NCBI GenBank assembly: GCA_948470475.1
Contig: OX419338.1
Coordinates: 35,228,095-35,292,094 of the forward strand
DNA: 64,000 nucleotides
Reading direction: 5' to 3'
From: Galaxea fascicularis
Lineage: Eukaryota; Cnidaria; Anthozoa; Scleractinia; Euphylliidae
The notes beneath the pieces were generated by a model. The model was not told the origin of the DNA. It searched no databases and saw only the letters and a program-made list of their open reading frames with translations. The translations under genes and the position numbers were made by a program. Shown one piece after another: positions 38,206-50,160 of the stretch (the first letter of the stretch is position 1; every line of letters starts with the position of its first letter).

Positions 38206-39516
38206 GCGGTATGAGACACAGAACTCAGACAACAACACTTTCATAACAAAGATAAAACAATTCACGGTTCGGCTGACAGACCGCATTGCTGGCGAAAAGT
38301 TAGTACGGCGTTCTTCAATCCCGGAGACCAAATGCTAGGTAAGTCTTATAAAGAGGTAATTTTCTTTGCTGCTATACCGTTTGAGAAAATAAAGACTCGA
38401 AACCCAAAGGGTAGCCCGCGATTCCGGCGTATAAAGAAGTAACAAAGGACTTCCGACCCGCCGATTTGGAGTCAAAATGCCGCAAGATTTGCTCGAATCG
38501 CTGCTCCGATTTCATGCTTCGTTTGATTGTCAAATCAGGTTACCCGATGAATCTTGGAGATTTCACGAATTTAATAGTATTAAGTACTGTAAAGAGTCCG
38601 TCTGGTGATTGCATATCTTCTATAAAGACAGTACACAGGAAACTGTCAGGTTCAATGGTATTTCGTTTACCCTCAAAAAGAATAATTTAATAAACACTGT
38701 ACTCCAAATGTGTGTATTCGCGATGGGCCGCTGATCAAACTGCTAATGCTTGTCACAGCAGACCGAAGTGTTTACTCTCGCGTGTTGACGAGAAAATAAG
38801 CAAGTGTGAGTGGTAAAAAGCATGGAATCAACACTGTGCACTGCTGTCATGGTTGCAGTTGGAGGTTAATTGATCCGATTACTTCAATGTGATATTTGAT
38901 TAACTCGCCTACTCGTGTTTCCTGCCGGTTGGTCCTAAACAGAACTGTCTAGCGTCTAGAGGTCATGTCAGAGAATTCAATAATGCAACCAGAGGTCAGA
39001 GAATTCAATAAACACTTCAACTCGGACGTGCATAGCTTTTAAAAATTTGAAAGGATCACCAGCCGCTGTTCGGGAATTGACCGGAAATCGAGCCAGATAA
39101 AAATGCTGATGTTTTAACTAACAGTCGTCACTTTGCCAAGCGCAGTCCCGCTATTTTCTAACACTTCTACCTTCTTCGAAATTCGCAGCACGTGCTATCT
39201 ATGGATTTTTTTTTATCATACCTTTTTGGGCATCCTGTAATTCAATCCGGAAAATCTCTTATGGTTCCTAACAGGCTTGTTCCCAGATCACGGGAGAGTT
39301 TTTTGTCAAGAGATTTTAATTTTCTTATCTAGCATTTAGGGTGTGACGGAATGCATGAGCCATCTTTTTCAGAACCCAGTATCTCACTTTCTTTGCTGTA
39401 AATCCAAGCTTAGGCAGATCCACACATTTAAAAAGCTCACCCAAATCTGGTTTCACCATTTCTCAATTCAAATACTTAGGTTGCAGGTGGGGGTACTCCA
39501 TATAGAGGACAAACAG

Positions 39517-39913
39517 CAGGGGCACCCAACGAGAATCTAGTTCAAAACCACTAAACATAGCATTGTTGAACGTATTTTAGTATTTAAACGGTAGATATAG
39601 GCATATTTTTATCTTTTAAAAACTTTTCATCTGTTCGGATTTCCTAGCTGAAAGTTTAGTGATCCGAAAATTATAGGGATCAAAACTTACCTTTTCAAAA
39701 ATTTCAGCCAGAAATAAGGCTCCCGAAAATTCTAGGTGACCTTTTTAGGGTAAAAATCTGTTAAAAATGGGCAATTATACCATTTTTTAGATGTTCGAAA
39801 ATCCTAGGAGTGGCAGGCAAGCAAGAAATTTTACAACAAATGTTCCGAAAATTCTAGATCTCAAATCGTCTTTTGAACAGATATTTTCCGAAAATTGACA
39901 TTAGGTGCCCCTG
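39517..39913. mobile_element. Miniature element with CAGGGGCACC ends
   Basis: CAGGGGCACC at 39517-39526 and GGTGCCCCTG at 39904-39913 are inverted; AAACAGC is found at both junctions as a probable 7-8-bp target duplication (hAT-like). The interior has several CGAAAATTCTAG-type repeats. Confidence 0.65.
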
Positions 39914-39924
39914 AAACAGCTGAC

Positions 39925-40045
39925 TAAGGGCTAACACTTAAAATGTCAGGTTTTAGAATTCCTGTACAGTGGCCAATTTACATTATCAACTCCATTGATA
40001 AAACCATGTACATGTAGCACCACAGTTTCTTCATAAACTACAGGT
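39925..40045 (+). mobile_element. Penelope-like fragment (family A)
   Basis: GGCTAACACTTAAAATGTCA, TTAGAATTCCTGTACAGTGG and TTATCAACTCCATTGATAAA follow the family order. It directly abuts the preceding miniature element. Confidence 0.55.
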
Positions 40046-40693
40046 AATCGCTTTATTCACCCAAAAGAGATCTTAAATTAATATAGATATATGAAGATCA
40101 TATCATTTCAGTAAAAGTAAGTACATGTTGCACAAACATAACTTCAGAATAGTATTTGCATATAAGGGGCTCTCTTCTCCGCAGAGGCTCCCTCAAGGAG
40201 GGGAAAGGAGAGGTAGAAATGGGAGTGGGGACAGCATGTAGGGAACATTCCCCAGTGCTTCTGTTGTTCCTTCTCTCCAGCCTCTGAACTGCCAGCCTAT
40301 GGTCAAAGGCAACATGAAAGAGGCCTCTGCAGAGCAGAGAGTGTAAGGGAGTGCGTGTAACCAAAGCAATAATGCAAAAACTATTTTTAAAGTATCCAAG
40401 GGTAAAAACAGGTTGAATCCCCAAACTTGCCTTTTTTCAGATCCAAAAAGTACCCAGTCTTTATCTTTTTAATCCACCCCATGTCCTGCACTCCAAAAAC
40501 ATTCAAATAAAAACATGCTAAAATACTAAAAACAAAACTGCAAAACCTCTTCCATGCAACCGGGTGGTTTAACATTTTAGGGGACTTTATGTCCTATTGT
40601 GAAGCCACCTAGTATAATTGACTTAATTTCCATCTGTCATATTAAATCTGCAGATAAAGAAATGGATAAAATTTCTAGAAGTCAATGCAAGAA

Positions 40694-40699
40694 TTTATT
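40694..40699 (-). promoter_or_regulatory. Polyadenylation signal of the coiled-coil gene
   Basis: AATAAA on the minus strand 70 bases after the stop codon at 40769. Confidence 0.6.
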
Positions 40700-40768
40700 C
40701 AGCATCACAATGAAGAGAAAAATTCCTGGTTGCAGCTTCATGTCTTACAAGAACACAAAAGTTCCTGA

Positions 40769-43700
40769 TTAAAACAAACTAAAGGCAGCCAAACTGTCAG
40801 GAGTGTTGTCAGTAGTGAAGGGTGAGTTATTACCAAAAGAAAAGCTAAACTCATGAGATGCTGTTGTTTTTTGTTGCTGTTTGGTTTGATTAGGACTGGC
40901 CTCTCCAAAGATGGAGCAACCACTGAATGCTGGTAGGCTTGTTCCAAAGAATCCAGCTCCACTTTCACTCTCCTCTGACACTGGTGATCCAAAGAAGTTT
41001 GAATTCTGTTGAGACATCTGGAATTCACTACCAGACCCTGTTTATAAGATTAAAGGGTGAGAGAGAACTGCAAGCTGTTATTAATCTTACATTCAAAGAT
41101 CGGCCAGACCGCCATGGACACATCAAACTTTCCAGAGGCATGCTGGGTTACAACACTTATCCCGGCCGGGGCGGTAGGCGGGAAGTTGTGGACAGACAAA
41201 TCAATTTGCTCCAGGGGTCCCCACCTAGGATTTCTGTCAAGGTCAAGGACGTAGAGGGTTGGCATCCCTGGAGCAAATTGATTTGTCTGTCAACAACTTC
41301 CCGCCTACCGCCCCTGCTGGGATAACTTTTGTAACCAAGCATGCCTCTGGAAAGTTTGATGTGTCCATGGCAGTCTGGCCGAGCTTATCAACAAAATTAA
41401 TCTGGGAAGCTAACTTGAAAAAAGACTTTCAAGCAGGAGCTATGGCAGTAGTTTTGGGTTGAGATTGGGCTAATAGGAAGTAGTTAAATCTCTTCTTTGA
41501 TCACGTGGGGGAATTGGGTAAGCAGTTATGTTTTCAATGCTTTTTTTCTTCGCACCGAGCGGCTGACAATCTATAAGGAGTGTTCTGCCTCACGTTTCAC
41601 TTTTCTGTAGGAAACCGAAACTGAGAAATCCAGCTGAAATGCCCTAAAACCAGCCTGGAAAACTTTTATACATCAAACAAAACAACACTGTATCAAAATA
41701 GGTTGATTTTATTAAGGTAGTAAGGTATTTTCTGCCTTGTAAAACAAATACTCGCGTGTGATACTTTCCCTCCTATTATTATATGGCTAGTGTTTGTACA
41801 CGATATAACGCGCGTTCTGATTGGCTGAGCGAAGCGAAGCGCTAGGGCATTATTCTCCCGTAATGCCCACGGGCCGATTACGGATGATGCAAATTAGGAA
41901 CAAAAACAACAAAAAGTCATCCAAAGGCCACATTTGTTTTATTAACATTGAAAATTGGTGCCTCTAGAGCAAAAAACTGAAAACAAGACCAGGAAAACTG
42001 TTACTGAAACGTTTGACCTGAGTTTGGAAAATATCAATGAATAGATTATCGTGACGACTTCTGCTTGGACTAATTTTTTTTTCCCTTAGAACCGTTATGT
42101 TAGCCATATAATAAACAACTTAATAACCTCGACCGTTCGGTCGTTACGGGAAAAATCTCAAACCTCGGCCTAGCTGTATTGACCTTGCTATCGCTCGGTC
42201 AATACGGCAAGGCCTCAGTTTGAGATTTTCCCGTAACGACCTCACTCTCGGTTATTAAGTAGTTAATAATACACTTGAAAAAATTACTCGATTGTGATTG
42301 GCTGAGAGCAGTGCAGTTTAAGTGTAACACCGGTGCAAAAGTGTAACACCAGTGCAAATTACAATGAAGATTTCCGAAGTTAAAACGAAGACTCGGAGAC
42401 TTCCAAAGACCAACCTATGTATTTCGAAGATCGCCGAACACTTCCGAAGATCACCTGAATGCTTCCGACGATCGCCCAAACACTTCCGAAGATTACCGAA
42501 GATTACCCGAACTCTACCGAAGATTACCAAGCACTTCCAGTGATCTCTGGATATTTTCAAAGCTTCTCCAAGTTTCGGAAGATCGAGGGCAATGCCTTCT
42601 GCGTACCTCAGTAGTCAATGTATGGGCTTGAAGCTTTATAAATAGTCTATTTTTTCAAGTGTATTATTAATAAGTAATCACATGATTTTTCTCTTGCAAT
42701 TTGGAATAAATAAGTGCTCGTAAATTTTTTCAAAGTTTAAAAAAATTTACAAGCGCTTATTTATTCCAAATTGCGCGAGAAAAATCATGTGATTACCTAT
42801 ACTAAGTGTTTATTCAAACTGTGTAACACAACACCATGCATGTTTACGCATCACTTATGTTGAGATTGGGGTGCCTGTGTTCAACCTTGAAAATTTTAGC
42901 ATGAACTAAATCCTAAAGCAGCACAATAAGTAAAGAATACCCACAGGCAAACAGTGTGCACATCCAGAAGATGAGAAAAAGTTTAGTGCAAACAAGGCGT
43001 GGTGGTGAATTTTGAACATCTGACTTAATCCTGCACAAGGCCTATTTACTTACCTGTGGGAGCCAAGTTCCTTGCTTCCTCTATGTTGAATATAAAATTT
43101 GTATTCTCTGTCTTTGCCTGTGATATATGAAACATAGATTAATTTCACTTACAAAAATATCAATAATAATAGTAATAATAAAGAAAGTTCTTATCGGCGC
43201 ATTTAAAAATCTCAATGCGCTTACAATAAGACAAAAAAATGTATATGTATACGAAAAAAAATACATATATATATATACATATAAATATGTATATGAATAA
43301 AAATATACTACCTATACTGCTCTAATCATATGGACTGATAGATGTTCATATAATACTTATTTAAATGCTAATTGAAAATAATAGGTTTTTAAATTTTTTT
43401 AAAGTTGTTCACTAGTTAGAGTTTTTTATATGTTCTGGTAAGGTGTTCCACAATATTGTCATATTGTGTATTTTGTAACAGTAGAACTGGTCCACAAAGG
43501 GGCTTTTAATAGTAGATAGTAAATAGTATTGAATACAGAAGAAAAAAAAACATTGTTGAGTAACTAAAGAAAACAAGGGAAAAAGAAAACAGGTGAATGA
43601 CTCTTATGAAAGTGTCTTAGACATATTTGATACATTTGCTTGAAATGTACTGTGGTAGTGTGATAGCACATTCGTTTTTGATGGAATCAATTTGGCATCA

Positions 43701-46700
43701 TCATCCATGGTTTTATTAGTAAAAGGGATTGTCTCCCAGCTTGTCTGTAATAAAGTGCAAAGCAGTGCTTGCTTAACTGACCAGTTCTTTTTCTCTTTCC
43801 ACAGAACTGTCAAACATTGGCCTGCTCTGAAACAGAAAACCATCTCCAGGAGATTTTGTGAGCTGCTGGATGATGTTTGAGTGCATCTCAAAATTAAATG
43901 GACTGTTACTTGCTTCTGAGCTTGGGGTGAAACCAGTGTTACTTTGCAGACCTGCTGATATTGGTGTAGCAGGGAAGACTGGCTCTTCCTCAGTGTGATT
44001 TTCATTAATTGCAGTACTGTTAGCAACAGCTGTATAAGAAACAGTTGAAGCAATGTTTAGAATACAATATCAAAGCCTTAGATTAGTTCCTGGTATACTT
44101 TTTAGAAACTACTCAGCTGCTTACTTAAATGTTGCTTTGAAAGCAAAAATGTTTTCCTTGAAACAAGTCAATCCCACAAACTTACAGCATCCAATTTGCC
44201 CCATGTCACTTTGTGATGTCTGAATTTGTGCTTCAGTGCAATGCTTATCTTTAGCTACACTTGTTGTCTGGACAGCTTGTGTATCTGAAGTGCTAAACTG
44301 CTGACTTGCGGTAATTAAAGGCACATGTTCATTCTGTGCATGAAAGAGACCTCTGGTGGGTGGCATTTCATCGTGTTGCTTATCCATGCTTCTATCTTCA
44401 CTTGACTCTTCTTCCACATGACTGTGATCATCTCTTTTAGTTTGCATTGGCTTTGGTGTTGATGCTATGTTATGGACAAGAGGACTTGCCAGGTGAAGTG
44501 ATGGCCTAACAGGCGTCTGAAGTGGTGCTTGTGGTAGTTCCATGATTGGGGCTCCTGTTTAAAAGGCAGAATTGCAGGACAACAATAATTACTGTACCAC
44601 ATTCCGTAATCAAAGATCACCTTCCCCTGAAACAGGACACACAAAAATACTCAAAGTAAAACAGGATGCAAGCAAGGGATTATGAGGACTGTCAATAAGT
44701 TGTTGGGGAATATACAAAAAGTAACCTGGGATTCCAGCTGTTTTCAGTCTGCTGTTTTTCTATCAAAGTAGGGAGGGATCTAACTCAAAATTAGTGTGGA
44801 GGATGTAAGACTGGTGTGCACAAGGTCATGCATTCAACCACTACATTAGCTTTTTATTACTTATTTGTTATTTATTTGTACCATTTGTTTATTTTTACTT
44901 CATAATTGAGGGTGACAAATCATTAAAAAATAATGTACTTTAATGATACCTTTATTTGGTGACTTGTTTTGCTGTTTCTTCTCCTCAGAAATTGTGGCTA
45001 GCTCCTTTGTGGTCTGCATTACTTTGGTAGTGACTTCTTGTATACTATCTGCAGTTGCCCTTGTTTCAAGATTTAGCTGGGCCCTACTTTTTGTCAAAGA
45101 ATGTAATCAGTGGGATGTACGTCTCCACAGTAGAGCAATTTTCAATTATTGAGTGAACCAATCAGAATTTGAAGTAATTACATGCAATGGCACCAAGCAC
45201 GGAAAATGCACGTGTGCAACTTGCAATTTATTGGGTTTGGTTTTGCCTTTCATTGGATGAGAAAGTGGCGTGAGTTTGTCAACCAATCACAGGGTGAAGG
45301 AAAGCAAAACCATGGCAAGTGTGAATTACTTTTGACACTCAATTGAAAGTAGCTCCAATGAAAGTGGTATTTCAGTGTTTGACAGAATGTCATTGGGTCA
45401 TGTTCCAGAAAAAAAAGACTATACCAACTTCCTAGAAAAAGGCATGACTTTTCACACAGTGGGAGGGAGCATGGATATATGGTTACACTGAAGCACTTGG
45501 TTTAAATTCAGAGGACAGGCCGCTAGATGGAGCGCCACAGTAGATCTGATTCGGAATCGTTAGTGAAGCTTCTAACCATTTCAGTTAGCTACTTTGAAGA
45601 ATTATAAAGTTGTTATTACTCCCATGTTTACAATGTAATTCGATTTTGTTGGACATTCAATTCTTTATATATAAGTCTTGAATAAAATGACTAAAATAAA
45701 CTTGAAACTTGAAAATGACAAACTTTTGGTGGATACAACTTGAGGATAACTGGAATGGCTGATCTAAATCCTCTTTCTATGGTCTCTGAAATGATAAATG
45801 TGATTCAAATTGCTTGTTGTTTTACCACAATCTTTTGGTATATTGTTAAATCAAAAACAATTAAACAGCTATTTTGCCTTGTTCTAAATGACAAAAGAGC
45901 TCAGATTTTACAGAATATGTAGTGAAATCATCCAAAAAGTGGAGTATTATCACCTTCAATGTTTTTCTTGTCCGTTTCCATGCTTGAAATACCAGTCTGC
46001 ATGTTTAGAACCGCGCATTTTTTCCTCTCCACTTTAAGAAAGAAGTGAGGAAAGAAACAGAAAGGAAGAGAAATTTTGAAAAGCTTTGTCTTGAAATTCG
46101 CCATATTTGTCAACTATTTGCCTTCCCTGTGTTAAGGCCCTGGCAAACGAGGACATATTATTGCTCAGTGATGTTTCTTGGGCGCGCAAACTGGGAAACA
46201 TTTGTTGCGGACACAAAATGTTTCTGATTTTTGTGTCCCGGACACAAAATTTGTGTCCGCAACAAGTGTTGCGCTCGCGGGGAAACATTTGTGTCGGCAA
46301 CAATGTGTCCTCGTTTGCCCGGGCCTTTAGGAGCATCACCGTTCCCCCTACTCTTTTTGTTACGTTTGGCTGTATGTATGTATAGTATACTGCACCTTTG
46401 CTACCTAAGATAATAAAATTATATAACACTTCGGGTACGCCAAAACATGCGTTATCAGAGAACATCTGTAGAACTTATTTGTTAGTTATTTCCATTTAAG
46501 ACATCAACACATTGCATCTCTAATGGTAATAGAAATTTAAGATAAAAAGACTCACATTCTTCTTCATCTTTCATTGTACTGCCCTTTACCCTTTCCAGCT
46601 CCTTTGCATTTTCCCTTCTGTCATACTGCTTTTTGTATCTGTCCCATATTGCCTGGTACTTTGCCAGAACACCTTGATTTTCCAACCTACGATAGAAAAT

Positions 46701-49032
46701 TAACCCACGCTCAGGCTTCTGGTTTCAGACGGACAGTCCTGTGATTATCATTGTGGAGAAAGCCAACATCATGTCCTGACTCGACTCGAAATGGAAACTG
46801 AAAAATTCGATTATCCATTACCTGAAAAACTCGTTAATCATATATTAACGCTTTCGATGACCATTGTGTTGAGTCTCTAAGTACCTTATCTTTCCAAAGT
46901 GCCTTATCAGAAATCAGGGTATTTTCCTCTCGTGTCTCCTTCCCAGGAGTCCGGTACTCTACCAACTGAGCCAACCGGTTAGTAGCGGTCATTCTAAAAT
47001 CAAGCTCGCCGGTCATAAACTCTTTCCTTTGTGTGTTTAATACGTAAGGGAGTTAACAATGCGTATGTGTGTTTATGGATTAAGGTAGCACCCAATTTTT
47101 GTTTTTAACTCTTGCCTGGATTGTTGCGCCTTAATAAGAACTATCTCTTTTTTCTTCAGCAGTGCTTCTTCGTGTTCCTGAAGGACACTGTTGGTTCGCT
47201 TCAAGCTGTAGATGTAGTTAAAGAATCAGTAAAGTTAGACGGAAGGAACTGAAACTAGCCAGTGAATTTTTAATCAAACTGCCGGTAGATTTTTAATTTG
47301 TCATTTTCCATAATCATCTCATAAGCGTAACAACAGTATGTAGCTGATTTTGATTTGTTGAACGATCAATACCTCTCACAAATCTCCCTGTTCTGGGTAA
47401 ACTGTTTGTACAACTGTTTAGCTTCTTCATCAAGTTGTGATGTGGATTTCTCTAACCCCTCTACTTGGCGCGTCTTCTCATCCAGTTGTCTCAAAAGAGC
47501 TGTTGAAAATCATTACACTGACAGAAATTTTCACAAGTAAAAGCTTAAAAACGGTGGATTATTCAGTAAACTTTTCGGGCCCGAAAAGCCATTTCAAAAA
47601 CTGCGATCCGCATATTCTAAAAACTTGGCTTTTTACTACGATTTCAAGATACGAAAGGGTAGATTTGTTGTAAAATTTCATTCAGTTCTTGAAAAGGTCT
47701 TCGCTTTCGAGATACGTAGGAAATTATAGTACCCGAAAAGTTTCGGGAGTTTCAAGAAACTGGCCCCTGTTGAAGGCTACTGGAGCCGAAATAGTTTACA
47801 CTAACCGGAGATTTCTTTTCTCCAACGATATTTCTTGTTCAGTCTTTTCTCTTTATTTCACATCTGGTCATAACGTAAAAGATAAGCTTGACTTTTGTGA
47901 AACTTGATATCCAGACATGGTATAGAATCTTATTTCTTCAAGTGCAATTTCGGAAAATTTTGCGCCGATTGCAATTCAAATACCATTGATGCTGTTCGTG
48001 GCTAAATTTATTACTATTGTACTTGAGATCGAATTTGGAAGAACGTTTTTGTTCCACCACCAAACCAACTGAACAAAATTTTGAAGCAGATTGAATTTTT
48101 GTGGAACTTCAATCTCGCTGTCTCTCTCCGGCTACTGCATAGAAAGCTTGAAGGAAGGCAGAAGTTTTGGCGGGTCGGCTAAGTTTTTTGTATAGGCTGC
48201 GGGACGGATCCAATCGATATCATCAACAGGAAAAAACTCTAACTACCCATGGCTTCTTGAAAATTACGGAAATTCCAGCAATTTAGTTAACAGTAAGCAT
48301 ATTAACGATGTAAGGAGCTTACCTGAGTATCGTTGTTTGTCTGTCTCAATCAGTTTCACTGCCTCTGCATTTTCAGATTCTGTCGGCAAGGTAAAATGGC
48401 GTAAAGCTTATTTTTCGTCATTAGCGCCATTTTTTCTCTAACTGGTTGCTGTATCGTAATATTTAAATGAAGCTAAAACTTCCATTTAACCAGACTTTTT
48501 AAATCTTTTTGAGGTGATATGACAATTCAACTATTTAGTTTTAATAATTTTATCTCTAAGGCATACGGGACAATCATATGAAAAACATCCACGGCATAAG
48601 CTTATAACAAGATTACACATTAGTCTTATCCCGGATTACTGTGTCTACGACTTTTCAAAGAGATGGCCAGCCGATCTCTTTTCAAAATAACTACATTGTC
48701 GATTGATTGAGCTAATATCATTGATTTTTGCTTAAGAAACAAGCTTTGATAGTTTTTCGTAGTGCGCGAAGAAACTTTTTTGTTCACTCTTACTTAAACT
48801 AAATGTCCTTCAGCTGTAACTATTGGATGGCTTAGGGAGGATCAAGATTCCACATGTTAAAGACAAAAGTTAAGCCGGAAAATTAAAGAGCACGACCTAA
48901 TGTATAAAAACATATTAGCAAGCGCTTACCAGCTTTCAGAATTAGTTGTTCAATTCCAGGTGAAATCTGTTGTTGTTCCGCTGCAAGTAGGCGTTGAGGA
49001 ATGACTGGAGAATTCAAATCAGATCCCTGCAT
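40769..49032 (-). CDS. Coiled-coil protein, possibly SIX6OS1 (C14orf39)-like
   Basis: Exons 49032-48930, 48379-48323, 47499-47373, 47205-47116, 46686-46556, 45086-44950, 44554-44186, 44029-43782, 43117-43054 and 41037-40769. The N-terminal half is heptad-like coiled coil (LRQLDEKTRQVEGLEKSTSQ, KYQAIWDRYKKQYDRRENAK, ETRATADSIQEVTTKVMQTT); the rest is low-complexity Ser/Thr/Pro and ends in Phe-rich repeats (NFFGSPVSEE, AGFFGTSLPAFSG, HEFSFSFGNN, AAFSLF). Length about 530 residues, near the 587 of human SIX6OS1, a meiotic synaptonemal-complex central-element protein; layout and the KYQ..W..YKKQY block suggest it, but I am not certain. All junctions keep phase except 46556 to 45086. The 47116 donor is GC. 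Upstream E2F-like sites would suit a meiotic gene. Confidence 0.6.
41101..41381. mobile_element. Long-arm foldback element
   Basis: Arms of about 117 bp (41101-41217 and 41262-41381) are near-complementary, for example CCAGAGGCATGCTGGGTTAC against its mirror in the right arm, and GGCGGTAGGCGGGAAGTTGT against its mirror; the loop is about 45 bases. It lies 64 bases upstream of the last exon's acceptor. Confidence 0.85.
41775..42112. mobile_element. Miniature element with TATTATATGGCTA ends
   Basis: TATTATATGGCTAGTGTTTG at the left is mirrored by TTAGCCATATAATA at 42099-42112. It contains CGCGTTCTGATTGGCTGAGC and a mirrored GGGCATTA/TAATGCCC pair. Confidence 0.65.
42121..42258. mobile_element. 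Hairpin element
   Basis: TAATAACCTCGACCGTTCGG mirrors the AACGACCTC...CGGTTATTA right side; ACGGGAAAAATCTCAAAC mirrors GTTTGAGATTTTCCCGT; TATTGACC mirrors GGTCAATA near the centre. Confidence 0.75.
42267..42666. mobile_element. TTAA-flanked miniature element with internal tandem repeat
   Basis: Perfect ends TAATACACTTGAAAAAAT and complement, flanked by TTAA at 42263-42266 and 42667-42670; 400 bp. Inside, 42368-42560 is a degenerate tandem array of CTTCCGAAGATC and CCGAAGATTACC units. Confidence 0.8.
42673..42797. mobile_element. Near-perfect hairpin element
   Basis: TAATCACATGATTTTTCTC and AATTTGGAATAAATAAG on the left are mirrored by CTTATTTATTCCAAATT and GAGAAAAATCATGTGATTA on the right, with an AAATTTTTT/AAAAAATTT centre. 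Confidence 0.85.
43248..43310. repeat. (AT)n-rich microsatellite
   Basis: ATACATATATATATATAC and related AT repeats in an intron of the coiled-coil gene. Confidence 0.8.
45133..45354. mobile_element. Inverted-repeat miniature element
   Basis: GAGCAATTTTCAATTATTGA at the left corresponds to GAGCTACTTTCAATTGAGTG on the complement at the right; both are followed by an AAGTAATT motif. Contains AACCAATCA in both orientations. Confidence 0.65.
46135..46326. mobile_element. TTA-flanked miniature element
   Basis: AGGCCCTGGCAAACGAGGAC and its near-exact mirror at the right end, flanked by TTA (46132-46134, 46327-46329), as for Harbinger-type elements. The core is itself a hairpin around TTGTGTCCCGGACACAA. 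Confidence 0.8.
46931..46990 (-). repeat. tRNA-derived SINE head
   Basis: On the minus strand, TTGGCTCAGTTGGTAGAGTA is an almost canonical tRNA A box; the B-box half was not found in the expected place. Confidence 0.55.
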
Positions 49033-49189
49033 CTTCAAAATTGATAATCTTTTACTGCTTAGCTACGCTCTGTAAACTCTTTTCTTCAATGTCAAAAGCG
49101 ACCAGCTAGCAAATGTTTTTCTTTGTTTTGTTACGGTTATTTTCTTTTTCAGTAGCCGACATGAGTATTATCACCTCACGATTCACTAT

Positions 49190-49208
49190 GGCGCCAAAAT
49201 TTCGCGCC
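49190..49208 (-). promoter_or_regulatory. Pair of E2F-like sites upstream of the coiled-coil gene
   Basis: GGCGCCAAAA (49190-49199) and TTTCGCGCC (49200-49208) directly abut, about 160 bases upstream of the ATG at 49032. E2F consensus is TTTSSCGC. Confidence 0.5.
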
Positions 49209-50093
49209 TTTTTCTCGCTGCTGCGACAACCAACTTCACTGTGTCCGTCGCTTTGCGGCTGGATAAGAGCTGTGGATAAGTGTATTTTCGTGACTCGTGT
49301 TCGACCCTTGTTTTTGTCCCGTGAAATATGAAATGGTTGTTTTTTCCCTTATGAATGAACATACATGCCAAGTCTCCCGGATACGTAACGAATTTCCCGG
49401 TCTCCCGTACGGGTGAGGATCTCCCGGATAAAAACCACTTTGAACCTTTGCTCCACTGTAGACTGAAATCGTATCCGTGAACTGATAAAAGACATTTGGT
49501 GATAATGTTAATGAGTACATTCAATTGACGCATTTCGTGATATATAGTTGATTTTGGAAATTAAAGATAGCTCGGTTTGATTTGGTGGAAAAAAATTATT
49601 TTTCCCGAGTGTGTTTTTTGGGGGTAGGGGGGAAATCATTTTCGGGGTGGGTGGGGGCAAGGAGGCTGGGAGTCTCCAGAGGGATGGTATCTCTGTAAAT
49701 CGTGATTTCCATAGTAGCCCTGAAGCGTGATTTTGCAAATTAAATTACTTTCCGTGAAACGAGAAATAGAAGTTTACTTCGCCGTGGACCGTGATTTTCA
49801 TTGTGTCTTTTTTGTGTGTGTGTGAATTGTGAGAGGACCGTTTTATTCTCCGTGAAACGTGATCAGTTATCCAATTTGACCGGCTGCGCGAGAATCACCC
49901 GGACACCTGCTGAGAGAAAACTCAAGCACGCGTATTTTGTACTAATTTCCATGTGCTACGGGGAGTTTATGCTTAGCGGAGAGAAAGAATCGCCTTTTTT
50001 TTTCCGGTATTAATTCGTTCTCTGTCTGAGTTGCTCTTCATAAATATATGCTTATGCTTAACTTTGATCTTAAACTCGGAGTGTAGGTAATTG

Positions 50094-50160
50094 CATCTTT
50101 CCGAAAGCGATCGCACATTGTCAGCCGTCTTCGGTAAGTCAACCACACAGGTTGTTATGG
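50094..50160 (-). repeat. Inverted duplicate arm 1 (partner 51319-51385)
   Basis: The 67 bases are the reverse complement of 51319-51385 with about two differences. The partner lies just inside GNB intron 1. Confidence 0.85.

Larger units (their letters stand above)
38098..40768. other. Intergenic region upstream of Dishevelled
   Basis: Contains the Dishevelled promoter, a short direct repeat (AGAGAATTCAATAA near 38970 and 38999), an inverted-repeat element (39517-39913), a family A fragment (39925-40045) and the 3' UTR of the next gene. No gene supported. Confidence 0.6.

Noticed and set aside
40098..40575. Minus-strand frames of 60-108 residues upstream of the coiled-coil gene's 3' end
   Set aside because: No domain, low complexity, lie in 3' UTR or intergenic DNA.
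41050..41342. Overlapping frames on both strands of about 60-130 residues
   Set aside because: Product of the palindromic element 41101-41381, which gives mirrored open frames.
45928..46000. Candidate extra exon of the coiled-coil gene (ISSMETDKKNIE)
   Set aside because: It has AG and GT edges and suitable length (43 nt), but the frame required by its neighbours contains a TGA.
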